Shown here piece after piece: positions 55,171-64,000 of a stretch of 64,000 bases of DNA. The notes under the pieces are model-generated. The model did not search any database, was not told the DNA's origin, and worked only from the letters and a program-made list of their open reading frames with translations. The translations under genes and the position numbers were made by a program. This DNA comes from GCA-2683135 sp964507445 (GTDB lineage: Bacteria; Planctomycetota; GCA-002687715), in assembly GCA_964507445.1 (NCBI GenBank), contig CAZDQF010000003.1, positions 1 to 64,000 of the forward strand. Reading direction: 5' to 3'. The number at the start of each line of letters is the position of its first letter. Positions within the stretch are counted from its first letter, which is position 1.

Positions 55171-56579
55171 TGCAAGGGCTCAAGGGGGGGAGGGCCGCCT
55201 GGGCGGCGCTGGTGCTGGCCTGCTCTACCGCCACCGTGCGAGCCCAGCGAGGCGGAGAGCTGGTGGGCTTCGACGCGCGCCAGGCCGGTCGCGGCGGAGT
55301 GGACGTTCCCATCGCGGAGGACCTCTCCGCCTTGCTCACCAACCCCGCCGGTCTGGTCCAGATCGACAGCGAGTGGAGGGTGGACTTCACGCTGCGCGCG
55401 GCGGGCACCCGATTCGAATACGAGGACCCGTTCAACCCCGGCGGCGTCAGCAGCGACCCCCTGGCCTTCGCGCCGTATCTCGCGGCCTCCTGGGACCCGT
55501 CGCCCGGCGACGCCGGCCGCCCTGGTGACTTCCGACTCGGCCTCGGCCTGCTTCACGTGGCAGGCTTCAGCAACGACATCGAGGTGAGCACGCAGGACTA
55601 CATGCCACCCCTGACCACGCCGCGGGAGATCGACTTCCTCTACAGCGGCGTTCACCTGGGCGGCGCCCTGCAGGTGAGCGACACTCTCTCCCTCGGAGCG
55701 ACCCTCTCCGGCACGTTCTCCACCATAAGCGTGAGGGAGCCGCTGGAGGTCCCCATCCTGAAGTTCCAGGGCAGCAGCCCTCTCGGCGACCCCTGGGGGC
55801 AGCTCCTCAACCAGATGTTCGGCGTGGAGGCCCTGCGCATCGAAGGCGACCTGGAGTCAGAGGTCAGCTTCGGCGGAGCCGTCACCCTGGGAGCCCTGTG
55901 GAAGCCCACGGACGATCTGTCGTTCGGGCTCACGTGGCGCAGCCAGAGCTTCCAGCAAGACTACGAGGGCGAGGCCAACGTGGACATCAGCCGGATCTTC
56001 GCCGAACCGGACCCGGTCACCTTCCCCAATGGCTTCGCCATCGACTACGACGCCAAGATCGTGGACTTCCAGCATCCCCAGGCGGTGGCGCTCGGCGTCG
56101 CATGGCGTCCCGCGGACTCCGTTCGGCTCTCCACGGAGGTTCGATGGACTCAGTGGTCCGCCACCCACGACGAGCTGGAGATCCAGCTCACCAACGGCGA
56201 CAACAACGGCTTCAACAACTTCGTCGGTGGAGACTCCCTGAACCTCACCCAGAACCAGGGGTGGCGGGACCAGTGGAGCGCCATGGTCGGCGTGGAGTGG
56301 GAGTTCGCAGAGGGGTGGACCGCACGCACCGGAGTCCTGGCCCAGACCAGCCCCGTGCGCCGCGAAGACGCCAACCCCAACGCCCCTGCGTTCTCCACCT
56401 GGCAGCTGGCCGTGGGCGTGGGCTATCGCGCCGAGAGCTGGTCAGCGGCGCTGGCGTGGCAGCACACCTTCGAACGGGAGCTGCGGGTCTCCGAGAGCAC
56501 CATCTCCAGTGATCTTGATGACTCGACCCAGTCCTTCGCCGCAGACTCGGTGCTGCTCAGCTTCTCCCTGTATTTCTGA
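55170..56579 (+). CDS. OmpP1/FadL-type outer-membrane protein
   Basis: This 469-residue protein has a signal peptide (about 1-25) and an early NPAGL motif (LLTNPAGLVQ), as in FadL-type transporters, with many amphipathic strands and a terminal Phe. FadL proteins carry hydrophobic compounds across the outer membrane. The start overlaps the kelch gene's stop by 1 nt. Co-transcription is likely. The substrate is unknown. Confidence 0.8.
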   Translation: MQGLKGGRAAWAALVLACSTATVRAQRGGELVGFDARQAGRGGVDVPIAEDLSALLTNPAGLVQIDSEWRVDFTLRAAGTRFEYEDPFNPGGVSSDPLAFAPYLAASWDPSPGDAGRPGDFRLGLGLLHVAGFSNDIEVSTQDYMPPLTTPREIDFLYSGVHLGGALQVSDTLSLGATLSGTFSTISVREPLEVPILKFQGSSPLGDPWGQLLNQMFGVEALRIEGDLESEVSFGGAVTLGALWKPTDDLSFGLTWRSQSFQQDYEGEANVDISRIFAEPDPVTFPNGFAIDYDAKIVDFQHPQAVALGVAWRPADSVRLSTEVRWTQWSATHDELEIQLTNGDNNGFNNFVGGDSLNLTQNQGWRDQWSAMVGVEWEFAEGWTARTGVLAQTSPVRREDANPNAPAFSTWQLAVGVGYRAESWSAALAWQHTFERELRVSESTISSDLDDSTQSFAADSVLLSFSLYF

Positions 56580-56712
56580 TCAGCGCCGCACGTCCTCGGG
56601 ACCGGAGCCAGCAGGCCCTGAGCACCACCTTGGAGCGCCGCGACCGTCGAAGCCTCCGTCCCCGCCCCTTGGACCGCGACCGCAGGTCGCTATTCTGTTG
56701 CTGACCAACCCC

Positions 56713-57483
56713 ATGGAGCCATCCCCCCTCAATGCGCGCCTCATGGCGCACCCCATCTACTCAGCGGTCTCGAGCGTCGAGTCGCTCAGGGTCTTCATGG
56801 AATCCCATGTCTTTGCGGTTTGGGATTTCATGAGCCTCCTCAAGGCCATGCAGCGGCAGTTGACGGTGGTCGAGGTGCCCTGGACGCCGGCGGCGGACCC
56901 GGTGGCCGCGCGCGTTGTGAACGAGATCGTTCTGGGGGAGGAGACCGACGAGGTCGAGCCCGGACGATTCTGCAGCCATCTCGACCTGTACCTGGAGGCC
57001 ATGGAGGAAGTCGGCGCGAACCGGAGGCCATTCGAGCGGTTCCTCCGATCTCTGGCGGAAGGCGACCCTCTCGAGAAGGCGCTGCGATGGGCTCCGCCCG
57101 GCGCTGCCAGATTCGTGCAGTCCAGCTTCCGATTCCTCGATCGGGCGCCTCACGTGGTCACCGCCGCCCTGGTGCTGGGGAGGGAAGATCCCATCCCACG
57201 CATGTTCGAACAGATCAGTCGAACCCTGGAAGACCACGGACTGCCCTGTCCCATCCTCCAGCTCTACCTTCAGCGCCACCAGCACCTGGACAGCGACCGC
57301 CACGGACCCATGGGGAGGGAGTTGCTGGACCGTCTCTGCGCCCAGGACCCGTCCCGAGAGACCGAAGCCAGGCACGCAGCCGAGGTCGCCATCTCCCACC
57401 GCATCGCCTTGTGGGACGACCTGCACGCCAGCATCACGCGTCAGGGCCATGACTCTCCACGCCGCGTGGATATCGGCGCCTGA
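56713..57483 (+). CDS. DUF3050 protein (haem-oxygenase-like fold)
   Basis: This 256-residue protein matches DUF3050, with NARLMAHPIYSAV near the N-terminus and SHVFAVWDFMSLLKAMQ, which resembles haem-oxygenase-like helical bundles. The function is unknown. The ATG at 56713 was preferred to one at 56509 because the longer form overlaps the porin gene out of frame. It is cytoplasmic by prediction. Confidence 0.82.
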   Translation: MEPSPLNARLMAHPIYSAVSSVESLRVFMESHVFAVWDFMSLLKAMQRQLTVVEVPWTPAADPVAARVVNEIVLGEETDEVEPGRFCSHLDLYLEAMEEVGANRRPFERFLRSLAEGDPLEKALRWAPPGAARFVQSSFRFLDRAPHVVTAALVLGREDPIPRMFEQISRTLEDHGLPCPILQLYLQRHQHLDSDRHGPMGRELLDRLCAQDPSRETEARHAAEVAISHRIALWDDLHASITRQGHDSPRRVDIGA

Positions 57484-57558
57484 CATCCGACCGGACCTCT
57501 CCAAGCAGAGGCGCCGAAACAGCACCCCGGACAGATGTTAAGGCGGCATTGCTAAAGC

Positions 57559-57596
57559 GGATTTCGTAATCCACCACCGATACGATACGGTGGTGG
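57559..57596. promoter_or_regulatory. Two adjacent inverted repeats
   Basis: GGATT/AATCC (57559-57572) and CCACCACCG/CGGTGGTGG (57571-57596, 8-nt loop) sit next to each other, sharing two bases. They lie about 90-125 nt before the di-haem gene and 75 nt after the DUF3050 stop. No T-run follows, so operator or mRNA structure is more likely than terminator. Confidence 0.4.
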
Positions 57597-57683
57597 CAGG
57601 TCCGCTGGATCTCCGCCACCTCCGATACGAGACGGTCGCCTCCCGAGCAAGACCGCCGTCGTCATCTGACCCTGGAGTTCTCG

Positions 57684-59252
57684 ATGTCTTCGTATCTTCG
57701 AACGGCGCTCCTGATGTTAGGCGCCCTCTGCGTCGCTGCCCCAGCGCAGCTGACAGACATCACCCAGACCCCGAACCAGGAGAACCTGGGCATTCAACGG
57801 TCGCTGACGGATCAGATCGGCGCCGGCCGAGGCAGCGCCAACACACCCGGCTCATCGCTGTTCATCATCCAACGGGACCCGTTCCGCTCCATCGTCCGGG
57901 GTCGTCAGCTGTTCCAACGGAAGTTCACCCGAGCCCAGGGGCTGGGACCTCGAACGCAGGACGGCATCGGCGACATCTCCGCCCATCCGGCCATCGGCGC
58001 GGGTCTCGCCGACAGCTGCGCGTCGTGTCATGGACGGCCCAGGGGCTCCGCAGGGACCGGCGGCAACGTCTACACCAGGCCCTACAGCCGTGACGCTCCC
58101 CACCTCTTCGGTATGGGTCTGGTGGAGATGATCGCGGATGAGATCACCACTCACCTGCGCCAGACCCGCCAACAAGGGCTGGCCATCGCCACGGTCACCG
58201 GCTCGCCGGTCACGCTGCAGCTTCAGGACAAGGGCATCAGCTACGGCAGCATCACCGCCTACCCGAGCGGTCAGGTCGACACGAGCAACGTCGTCGGTGT
58301 GGACGAGGACCTGCGGGTCAAGCCGTTCTTCGCCGAGGGGTCCGAATTCTCCATGCGCGCCTTCATCGTCGGAGCCCTGGACGCAGAGATGGGGCTCGAG
58401 TCGTTCGACCCTGATCTGGCGACAGCCGCCGCCGGCGGGCTGGTGACGACACCGTCGGGCCTGGTCCTGGACGGCTCCAAGGACTCCATCACGGCGCCGC
58501 CCGCCGCCTCCGCCAGCGCTGATCCGGACGGTGACGGGGTCACGGACGAAGCCCCCGAGTCCATCGTCGATCATCTGGAGTTCTACCTGCTCAACTACTT
58601 CAAACCGGGCCAGCATCGACAGACCGTCACCGCTCAACGAGGGCAGTACTTCTTCGACGCCATCGGCTGCACGGACTGCCACAAGCGGGACATCTGGATC
58701 GACAACGACCGTCGCGTAGCGGACGTAGAGACCACCTTCAACCCCCGCCTGGGCGCCATCAACAGCCTGTATGCCAGCGCCAAGCCCCTGTTCGACACTC
58801 AACCCGGCGGCGGGTATCCGTCCTTCAAGCTCCCATCAGGCCAAGCGTTCCTGGTCCGCAACATCTACGCGGATTTCCGCCGCCACGACCTGGGGCCCGC
58901 GTTCTGGGAGCTGAACTTCGACGGCACCGTCACCACGGAGTTCATGACGGAGCCCCTCTGGGGAGTCGGCACGACCGCGCCCTACGGGCACGACGGCCGC
59001 AGCATCAACCTGCACGAGGTCATCCTGCGCCACGGAGGGGACGCGCAGGTATCGAGGGATGCGTACGCGCAGCTGCCGACGGAACGTCAGGAGATGATCC
59101 GACAGTTCCTGCGCTCCCTGGTGCTGTTCCCGCCCGCGGACACGGCGTCCAATCTCCACCCAGCGGACCGGACCCATCCTCAATTCCCGCTGCGCGGCCA
59201 CGGGAGCATCGACCTGTCGGTGCTGTTCAACGTCCCCGGGATCAAGGAATAG
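57684..59252 (+). CDS. Di-haem oxidoreductase (DUF1111)
   Basis: This 522-residue protein has a signal peptide (about 1-22) and two c-type haem sites, CASCH (112-116) and CTDCH (329-333). It matches the DUF1111 di-haem family, often called thiol oxidoreductases. Electron transfer in the periplasm is expected. A hairpin follows the stop. No partner electron carrier is adjacent. Confidence 0.88.
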   Translation: MSSYLRTALLMLGALCVAAPAQLTDITQTPNQENLGIQRSLTDQIGAGRGSANTPGSSLFIIQRDPFRSIVRGRQLFQRKFTRAQGLGPRTQDGIGDISAHPAIGAGLADSCASCHGRPRGSAGTGGNVYTRPYSRDAPHLFGMGLVEMIADEITTHLRQTRQQGLAIATVTGSPVTLQLQDKGISYGSITAYPSGQVDTSNVVGVDEDLRVKPFFAEGSEFSMRAFIVGALDAEMGLESFDPDLATAAAGGLVTTPSGLVLDGSKDSITAPPAASASADPDGDGVTDEAPESIVDHLEFYLLNYFKPGQHRQTVTAQRGQYFFDAIGCTDCHKRDIWIDNDRRVADVETTFNPRLGAINSLYASAKPLFDTQPGGGYPSFKLPSGQAFLVRNIYADFRRHDLGPAFWELNFDGTVTTEFMTEPLWGVGTTAPYGHDGRSINLHEVILRHGGDAQVSRDAYAQLPTERQEMIRQFLRSLVLFPPADTASNLHPADRTHPQFPLRGHGSIDLSVLFNVPGIKE

Positions 59253-59576
59253 GTCTTCGCGCCGCGTCCCCGGTCTCAATCCGGGGACGCGAGGTCATCA
59301 TCTCCGCCCCCGTCTTGCGACTTGAGACGCCGATCACCTGCGTTCCGTCTCACCGCTGCGATGCCCGCGAGCCCCCTTGAGCGGCCATAAGCCATTGCTT
59401 GCGTCTGACATGCGTCTTTGTTCCTGAAGACGCGCCTTTTCGGCAGACCGTTTGCTAATCACTGGGCATCGGCGTCACGCCGTCTCCACACCCCTTCAAT
59501 TCCACATCTTCCTCTCCACACGCCTCCCGATCCCTCTTCTTCGTCTCCACACACCCTCACCAGGGGAGAACCCCCA
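59253..59576. other. Intergenic region with two hairpins
   Basis: These 324 bases hold a terminator-like hairpin just after the di-haem gene (59263-59291) and a second hairpin at 59412-59433 (GCGTCTT/AAGACGC, followed by GCCTTTT). The DNA after 59440 is pyrimidine-rich and probably holds the next gene's leader. No coding sequence was supported. Confidence 0.5.
59263..59291 (+). terminator. Terminator-like hairpin
   Basis: An 11-bp perfect stem (CGCGTCCCCGG/CCGGGGACGCG) with a 7-nt loop lies 10 nt past the di-haem stop. No T-run follows, so it is a weak intrinsic terminator or a 3' end stabiliser. Confidence 0.55.
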
Positions 59577-60863
59577 ATGACACTCCGTCTTGCCATCGTC
59601 ACCACGTGCGCACGACTCGCCGTCGTGGCAGTCCTCGCCAGCGCCTTGCTCTCAGCGCAGGTCGCCTACGTCGTCCAGAAGGGCACGAGCTCCGCCCCGG
59701 CAAAGTACCTGCCGAGCGCCGCGTATCCCTGGGCCGCAGACTCCGCTCGGGGACCGCTCCAGCTGCCCGAGTTCGGCAACCTTCCCTACTCCAACGTCAT
59801 GAACAACGGCGCCCTCGCCGGTGGCGCCTGCATCGACGACTACTGGAAGGCCGCCTTCTCGTCAGACGGCTTCAAAGTCCAACGAGAGGTGCACGGTCTC
59901 TACTCCGAACCCGGACTGCGGACGTCCGCCGGGTTGGGCGTCTACTTCCCCAGCAACACCATCACCGGTCTCGCCATCGACTCCGCCAGCGGCACGCTCT
60001 ACGCCTGCGACGACCGGTTCCTCATCGCCTTCGACAAGAACACCCTGCAGCCCAACCAGGTGGCCGACTACCTCTACTGGCTCGACCTGTCCGATCACCT
60101 GAGCGGCCTGGGGTATGACCCGGTGAGCAAGACCCTCTGGGCTTGCGCCACCAACGGACGCATCTTCCACTTCGACACCCAAGGTGACCCCATCGGCTAC
60201 CAGCCTCGCACCACCGTCTCCTCCGCCGCGACCCTCACCGGCCTGGCGGTCAACACCACCAACGGCGTCAACGCCGCGGCCATGCCCAACTGCAGCTTCC
60301 AGCTCAACGGGTATCACATCATCGTCACCGATGGCATCAACATCTACGACGCCTTCGGCAATGGTGGAGGCCCGATCCCTGTGGGCGGTAACAACACGGC
60401 CCACGGCCTCGCCTACTGCAGCGACGCCCAGCTGATCCCCGCCAGCAGCCCCTGCCCCCTGAACGGCGGCACGGTCGGCAACCCGGGATACGGCGGTGGC
60501 TTCGCGTCCATGGCCACCACCCGACCCGCGGTCACCGGACACCCGTTCGGACTTCTCCTCACCAACGGCCCCGTCAACTCTCCGTGCACGATCCTGTTCG
60601 ACTACTGCCCGATCCAGGGCGGTGGGGTGAGCCTGCCCACGGGAGACACCATGTACATCTGGCCGTTGTCGCTCACCAGCGTCGCTATCCCGTGGATGAC
60701 CGATGCGTTCGGCGTGGCTGAGATCCAGCTCCCGCAGGCCGCCTACGGCAACGCACCTCCGGGATGGCAGTGGAGCTACCAGTGGTACTTCCCGGACATG
60801 TCCAACCCCAGCCTCTACGGCTGCTTCAGCGACGCCATGACCATTACGTGGGGCAAGCGGTAA
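59577..60863 (+). CDS. Secreted protein, paralogue of the one at 48214
   Basis: This 428-residue protein has a signal peptide (about 1-26). It shares YLPSAAYP, TGLAIDSASGTLYACD, VTDGINIYDA and CFSDAMTITWG with the gene at 48214 and has the recurrent C-terminal beta-sandwich. A five- or six-blade propeller-like body is possible. AGGGGAG precedes the ATG at 59577. Function unknown. Confidence 0.78.
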   Translation: MTLRLAIVTTCARLAVVAVLASALLSAQVAYVVQKGTSSAPAKYLPSAAYPWAADSARGPLQLPEFGNLPYSNVMNNGALAGGACIDDYWKAAFSSDGFKVQREVHGLYSEPGLRTSAGLGVYFPSNTITGLAIDSASGTLYACDDRFLIAFDKNTLQPNQVADYLYWLDLSDHLSGLGYDPVSKTLWACATNGRIFHFDTQGDPIGYQPRTTVSSAATLTGLAVNTTNGVNAAAMPNCSFQLNGYHIIVTDGINIYDAFGNGGGPIPVGGNNTAHGLAYCSDAQLIPASSPCPLNGGTVGNPGYGGGFASMATTRPAVTGHPFGLLLTNGPVNSPCTILFDYCPIQGGGVSLPTGDTMYIWPLSLTSVAIPWMTDAFGVAEIQLPQAAYGNAPPGWQWSYQWYFPDMSNPSLYGCFSDAMTITWGKR

Positions 60864-60892
60864 GCATGTGCACCCGCTAGCTCGACGATGAC

Positions 60893-60912
60893 GGTGCGCT
60901 GAAAAGCGCACC
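60893..60912. terminator. GNRA-loop hairpin between convergent genes
   Basis: GGTGCGCT/AGCGCACC form a perfect 8-bp stem with a GAAA loop, 30 nt after the secreted-protein stop. No T-run follows. It may end transcripts from the left or, less likely, from the right. Confidence 0.45.
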
Positions 60913-61041
60913 AAGGGGGGTTCGCAGCCCAAGTCAGATCACCTCCAGGCGATCCGGCTTGTGGCTGCGGCTTTTTTCTTGCGCTCCGCTGAGCACGCAG
61001 CCATTCGAGCGCACGCGGTGGATGGCCAGGAGCCCCTCGGG

Positions 61042-61701
61042 CTACTTCCCGCCGGCGATACGCTTGAAGTACTCCTTCAACTCCCGCGCGTACGGGGGAA
61101 CGAAATCCCGGAAGTTGCGGTCGATGAGCCGCTGCCTCAACTCCGCCGGCAGATGCCCCCATCGCTCCGCGTCCCAGTTGACCGGGACCTTGGTCTTACG
61201 CTGCTCGGGCTTACGCGCGCCGGCCTTGTTGCGCCCTCCGGGCTCGTCGCGCCGGGTGTTGTCTTCGTCCCGACCGCCTTGCGATTGCGCGGGGGAGCCG
61301 TCCTGTTGGCGGCTCTCTCCCTGGCGTTGCCGCTGGTTGCGATCCCGGGACTGGGAGCGGTTCTGTTGGCTGGACTGGGAGGACGACTGGCTGCTGCTCT
61401 GGGAGCTGCTGGACTGCTGGACGCTCTTGATGATCTCGTCGATGTCGGAGGCGATCTGATCCCCGCGCCCCTTGAGGCTGTCGATGAGTTTGCTGAGCCC
61501 CTCCCGGGCCGCCGCGGCGTCCTTCCGTGCCGCCTCCACCTCGACCCGGTCGATCTCCTTCTCCACCGCCACCATGTTGCGACGGATCTGCTTCACGAGC
61601 TCCTTGATCTCGGCCTGCTGATCTTGTTGCCCGCCCTGAGCCAGAGCCGGCGACGTCGCGAGCAACCAGGTCGCGGTCGCCAAAGCAGTCAAACACCTCA
61701 T
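61042..61701 (-). CDS. Secreted Gln/Ser-rich protein
   Basis: This 219-residue protein has a signal peptide (about 1-22, ending ALAQ). A helical part (about 28-92) is followed by a low-complexity Ser/Gln/Arg stretch (about 95-150). The C-terminal 40 residues (WGHLPAELRQRLIDRNF...) form a folded tail of a kind seen in other planctomycete proteins, as I recall. No function is recognised. It lies 151 nt downstream of the epoxide-hydrolase-like gene on the same strand. Confidence 0.7.
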   Translation of the reverse strand: MRCLTALATATWLLATSPALAQGGQQDQQAEIKELVKQIRRNMVAVEKEIDRVEVEAARKDAAAAREGLSKLIDSLKGRGDQIASDIDEIIKSVQQSSSSQSSSQSSSQSSQQNRSQSRDRNQRQRQGESRQQDGSPAQSQGGRDEDNTRRDEPGGRNKAGARKPEQRKTKVPVNWDAERWGHLPAELRQRLIDRNFRDFVPPYARELKEYFKRIAGGK

Positions 61702-61852
61702 GATGGATCTCCCGGGACGTCCCTTGCGTCCTTGTCCAGGGTAGCCGAACACCGGCGCGGGAGCGCGGTCAGGTCAGAAATCCACGCAGGTCAATGCCCC
61801 TTCAGGCAACCGGTGAAGGACCACGGAGAACGAAAAAGGACGCGGCGGTGGC

Positions 61853-62956
61853 CTATTTGTCCTTCTCTCCCCGGTCCCCTGCTGCGTGGCGGTCCGCGTC
61901 CGCGGCGAACCGGTCTCGCGAGCGGTGGTCGGAGAAACCGATCACGCGATCGCCCTGCAGAAACAGGGCGGTCACGGAGACAGGTCCGCCCGAGACGAGA
62001 CACCTCTCGTTGGTCACCCGGCCCATGACGTCCGAGGTGGCAGGCCCCGGGTCACGGCCCAACCAGGACAGGATCGCGCGGCGCACCAGGTCCGGCGCGT
62101 CGTGCTGCACGAAGTGCCCGGCACCGGGCACCGTGGTCAGGGTGAGGTCGCCTTCGATCCACCGCCAGGTGTCGTTCAGGGTCTCGGGCAACAGGGCTTG
62201 GTCCTTCAATCCGTGGACCATGAGGACCGGGCCACGGACCTTCCCGGACCGAGGGAAGGCCTGGTCCAGCTCCTGCCTCTTCGCCGGGTAGTTCGCCTTG
62301 TAGTAACTCAGCATGGCCTTGGCGTCGCTGCGACGGAACGCCCGCAGGTAGTGGGCGCGGTCATCCGTATTCACGACCCACCGGGACAAGGCTCCTGGTG
62401 TCGCCATCAGATGCGCTCCCGGCAATTGGAACGTCCGCGCGTACTGGCTGTTCTTCCACTGTCGAGGGTTGTCTCGCAACTCACGGATCAGGCATTGAGG
62501 GTGGGGGAGGTTGAGGATGACCAACCGTCGCACCATGTCCGGATGCGCCATGGCGAACCCCCACGCCACGGCACCGCCCCAATCGTGCCCGACGACGATG
62601 GCTGACCGATGCCCGAAGTGCCGTACGGTGGCTGCTACATCCGCCACGAGCTTCTCCATGGAGTAGGCCTCCGTACCCGCCGGCTTGTCCGACAGGTTGT
62701 AGCCACGCATGTCGATGGCCACGACGTGATGGTCCGCGGCCAGCGCCGGCATGAGTCCCCGCCATGTCCACCAGAAGTCAGGGAATCCATGGAGCAGGAC
62801 CACCAACGGGCCTCCTGAACCCAGGGCCGCGTAGTGCAACCGGACCCCGTCCGCGTGGACGTAGCCGTGGCGGGCACCGGGCAACGGCGCGTGGTCCACG
62901 GGGTCCTGTCCGGGGAGCGTGGTCAAGAGCAGGAACGGGAGCACGAGGTGTCGCAT
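61853..62956 (-). CDS. Secreted epoxide-hydrolase-like alpha/beta hydrolase
   Basis: This 367-residue protein has a signal peptide (about 1-17). It has the HGFPDFWW oxyanion region (56-63) and nucleophile Asp125 in GHDWGG, as in epoxide hydrolases and haloalkane dehalogenases. A late GAGHFVQHD provides the catalytic His. The C-terminal 60 residues are an extension. Substrate unknown. Confidence 0.88.
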   Translation of the reverse strand: MRHLVLPFLLLTTLPGQDPVDHAPLPGARHGYVHADGVRLHYAALGSGGPLVVLLHGFPDFWWTWRGLMPALAADHHVVAIDMRGYNLSDKPAGTEAYSMEKLVADVAATVRHFGHRSAIVVGHDWGGAVAWGFAMAHPDMVRRLVILNLPHPQCLIRELRDNPRQWKNSQYARTFQLPGAHLMATPGALSRWVVNTDDRAHYLRAFRRSDAKAMLSYYKANYPAKRQELDQAFPRSGKVRGPVLMVHGLKDQALLPETLNDTWRWIEGDLTLTTVPGAGHFVQHDAPDLVRRAILSWLGRDPGPATSDVMGRVTNERCLVSGGPVSVTALFLQGDRVIGFSDHRSRDRFAADADRHAAGDRGEKDK

Positions 62957-63030
62957 GGGGGATTCTCCAGCCGGGATCCTACTCCTCCTCCCGTGGGCCT
63001 GGTTGCGCCGCGGGACCTGTTCCGGCGATC

Positions 63031-64000
63031 ATGGCGCCCATGGCTCGGACGACTCTCTCTGTGTGGATCATCGTTGCCGCCCTCGGTGCTTCGCCGTCCC
63101 CGGCGCAGCGGACCTCCAGCCGGACCCTCGCCGCGGACACCCCCTACGAGACCAAGGCCATCATCCGTTCCGCCGGACCAGGCCCGACCGTGTTGCTGCT
63201 CGGGGGTATTCACGGCAATGAACCGGCGGGCGCCCGTGCGGTAGGCCAGATCGCTCGCTGGACTCTCCGCCGCGGCACCCTGGTCTGCGTACCACGGGCC
63301 AACGTCCCGGCCCTGGACAAGGGTCAACGCCGCATGCCCGGACTCCCGCGGGACGCGGCGGACCTCAACCGGCAGTTCCCCGCCGCGGACGGCGAAGGTC
63401 CCAGGGGAGTTCTGGCCACCGCCCTCTGGGAGTTCATCCAGGAGATCAAACCGGACTGGGTCCTGGACTGTCACGAAGGCTACGACTTCACTCAGGAGAA
63501 CCCCAAGAGCGTCGGCAGCTCCATCATCGCCGTGAACCTGGGAGAGGCGCGCCGGTACGCGCGACGCATGCTGGACCCGGTGAACGCTCGCATCGACGCC
63601 AAGACCCGCCGGTTCGTGCTCAAGAAGAACCCGGTGATCGGCAGCCTGATCCGTTCCGCTCACGACCGCCTCGGGATCCCCGGCATGATCCTGGAGACCA
63701 CCACGAAGGACCAGCGGCTGCCCAAGCGCGTCCGACAGCACCGCCTCATGGTGCGGCGGTTCCTCCTCGATCAACGCATGGTCGCCGGCGAGTCAGATCG
63801 TGTCATCCCCGAGCGCGCCCCCGACGGCGACGTGCGCGTGGCCGTGCTCGACGACGTCGGCTGCAACGTCAGGGGCGTGAGGGCCCTGGAACGGGCCCTG
63901 CGCAGCAGCTCTGAGGTCCGGCTACGCCGCGTGGACGGGGCCGACGTCCGAGCCCACGGGCTCAAGGGCTTCTCCGCTCTCCTCGTCCCAGGCGGAGGAG
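63031..64000 (+). CDS. M14/aspartoacylase-like metallohydrolase, truncated by window edge
   Basis: This open frame runs off the right edge, so it is partial (323 codons seen). It starts at ATG 63031 or 63040, with a signal peptide (ending PAQ). The metal site has GGIHGNEPAG (His and Glu) and LDCHEG, as in zinc carboxypeptidase/AstE-AspA enzymes. After about residue 265 a second region (VRVAVLDDVGCNVRGV to ALLVPGGG) looks like a glutamine-amidotransferase-type (BPL_N-like) fold. The stop and product length are unknown. Confidence 0.72.
   Translation, partial: MAPMARTTLSVWIIVAALGASPSPAQRTSSRTLAADTPYETKAIIRSAGPGPTVLLLGGIHGNEPAGARAVGQIARWTLRRGTLVCVPRANVPALDKGQRRMPGLPRDAADLNRQFPAADGEGPRGVLATALWEFIQEIKPDWVLDCHEGYDFTQENPKSVGSSIIAVNLGEARRYARRMLDPVNARIDAKTRRFVLKKNPVIGSLIRSAHDRLGIPGMILETTTKDQRLPKRVRQHRLMVRRFLLDQRMVAGESDRVIPERAPDGDVRVAVLDDVGCNVRGVRALERALRSSSEVRLRRVDGADVRAHGLKGFSALLVPGGG

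Noticed and set aside
60955..61002. Terminator with T6 tract before 61042
   Set aside because: The T-run lies inside the loop and no good stem precedes it.
1..64000. tRNA, rRNA, prophage or transposase genes
   Set aside because: None was recognised on either strand.

Overview
The window is high-GC bacterial DNA with compact genes and many short intergenic gaps. The gene content suggests a member of the Planctomycetota or a related lineage: Hanks-type Ser/Thr kinases fused to FGE-sulfatase-like domains, a Tat-type Gfo/Idh/MocA oxidoreductase, a DUF1111 di-haem protein, a DUF3050 protein and many secreted beta-rich proteins sharing one C-terminal type of module. This placement is inferred from gene families. 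No rRNA, tRNA, CRISPR array, insertion sequence or prophage gene was recognised.

Layout. (1) 27-13713: a kinase signalling island. A leftward set encodes a three-TM protein, an SPFH/band-7 protein with a zinc ribbon, an FHA protein and a kinase-FGE protein. Two long rightward kinase genes follow across a 347-bp divergent gap; one carries 11 Sel1 repeats, the other a TM segment, novel TPR-like repeats and a C-terminal FGE-like domain. All three kinases share a short TLSG-type linker motif. (2) 14017-16067: an AarF/UbiB kinase and a DUF420 membrane protein. (3) 16267-25174: a complete chemotaxis-like operon (CheA, CheW, soluble double-PAS receptor, two receiver proteins, CheB, CheR) with three CheX-like domains, one fused to CheR, and no motility genes. 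(4) 25144-27800: ferritin-like protein, Gfo/Idh oxidoreductase and an ECF sigma factor. (5) 27819-35158: secreted or lipid-anchored proteins (BNR-like, toroid plus discoidin, phosphoesterase, esterase). (6) 35339-42232: phosphonoacetaldehyde hydrolase, an HD-GYP regulator coupled to a degenerate histidine kinase, a DUF5690 transporter, a phosphonate-type alcohol dehydrogenase and an SDR; several fit 2-aminoethylphosphonate use. (7) 42351-48026: a periplasmic protein, an ABC exporter with a small membrane protein, and a TraB-like lipoprotein. (8) 48214-64000: secreted proteins, a FadL-like porin, di-haem oxidoreductase, epoxide-hydrolase-like protein and a truncated M14-type gene at the right edge.

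The strongest candidates for something undescribed are the kinase/FHA/SPFH island with its shared linker motif, and the chemotaxis operon with multiple CheX modules and a CheR-CheX fusion. All function calls come from reading motifs by eye; no database search was run.
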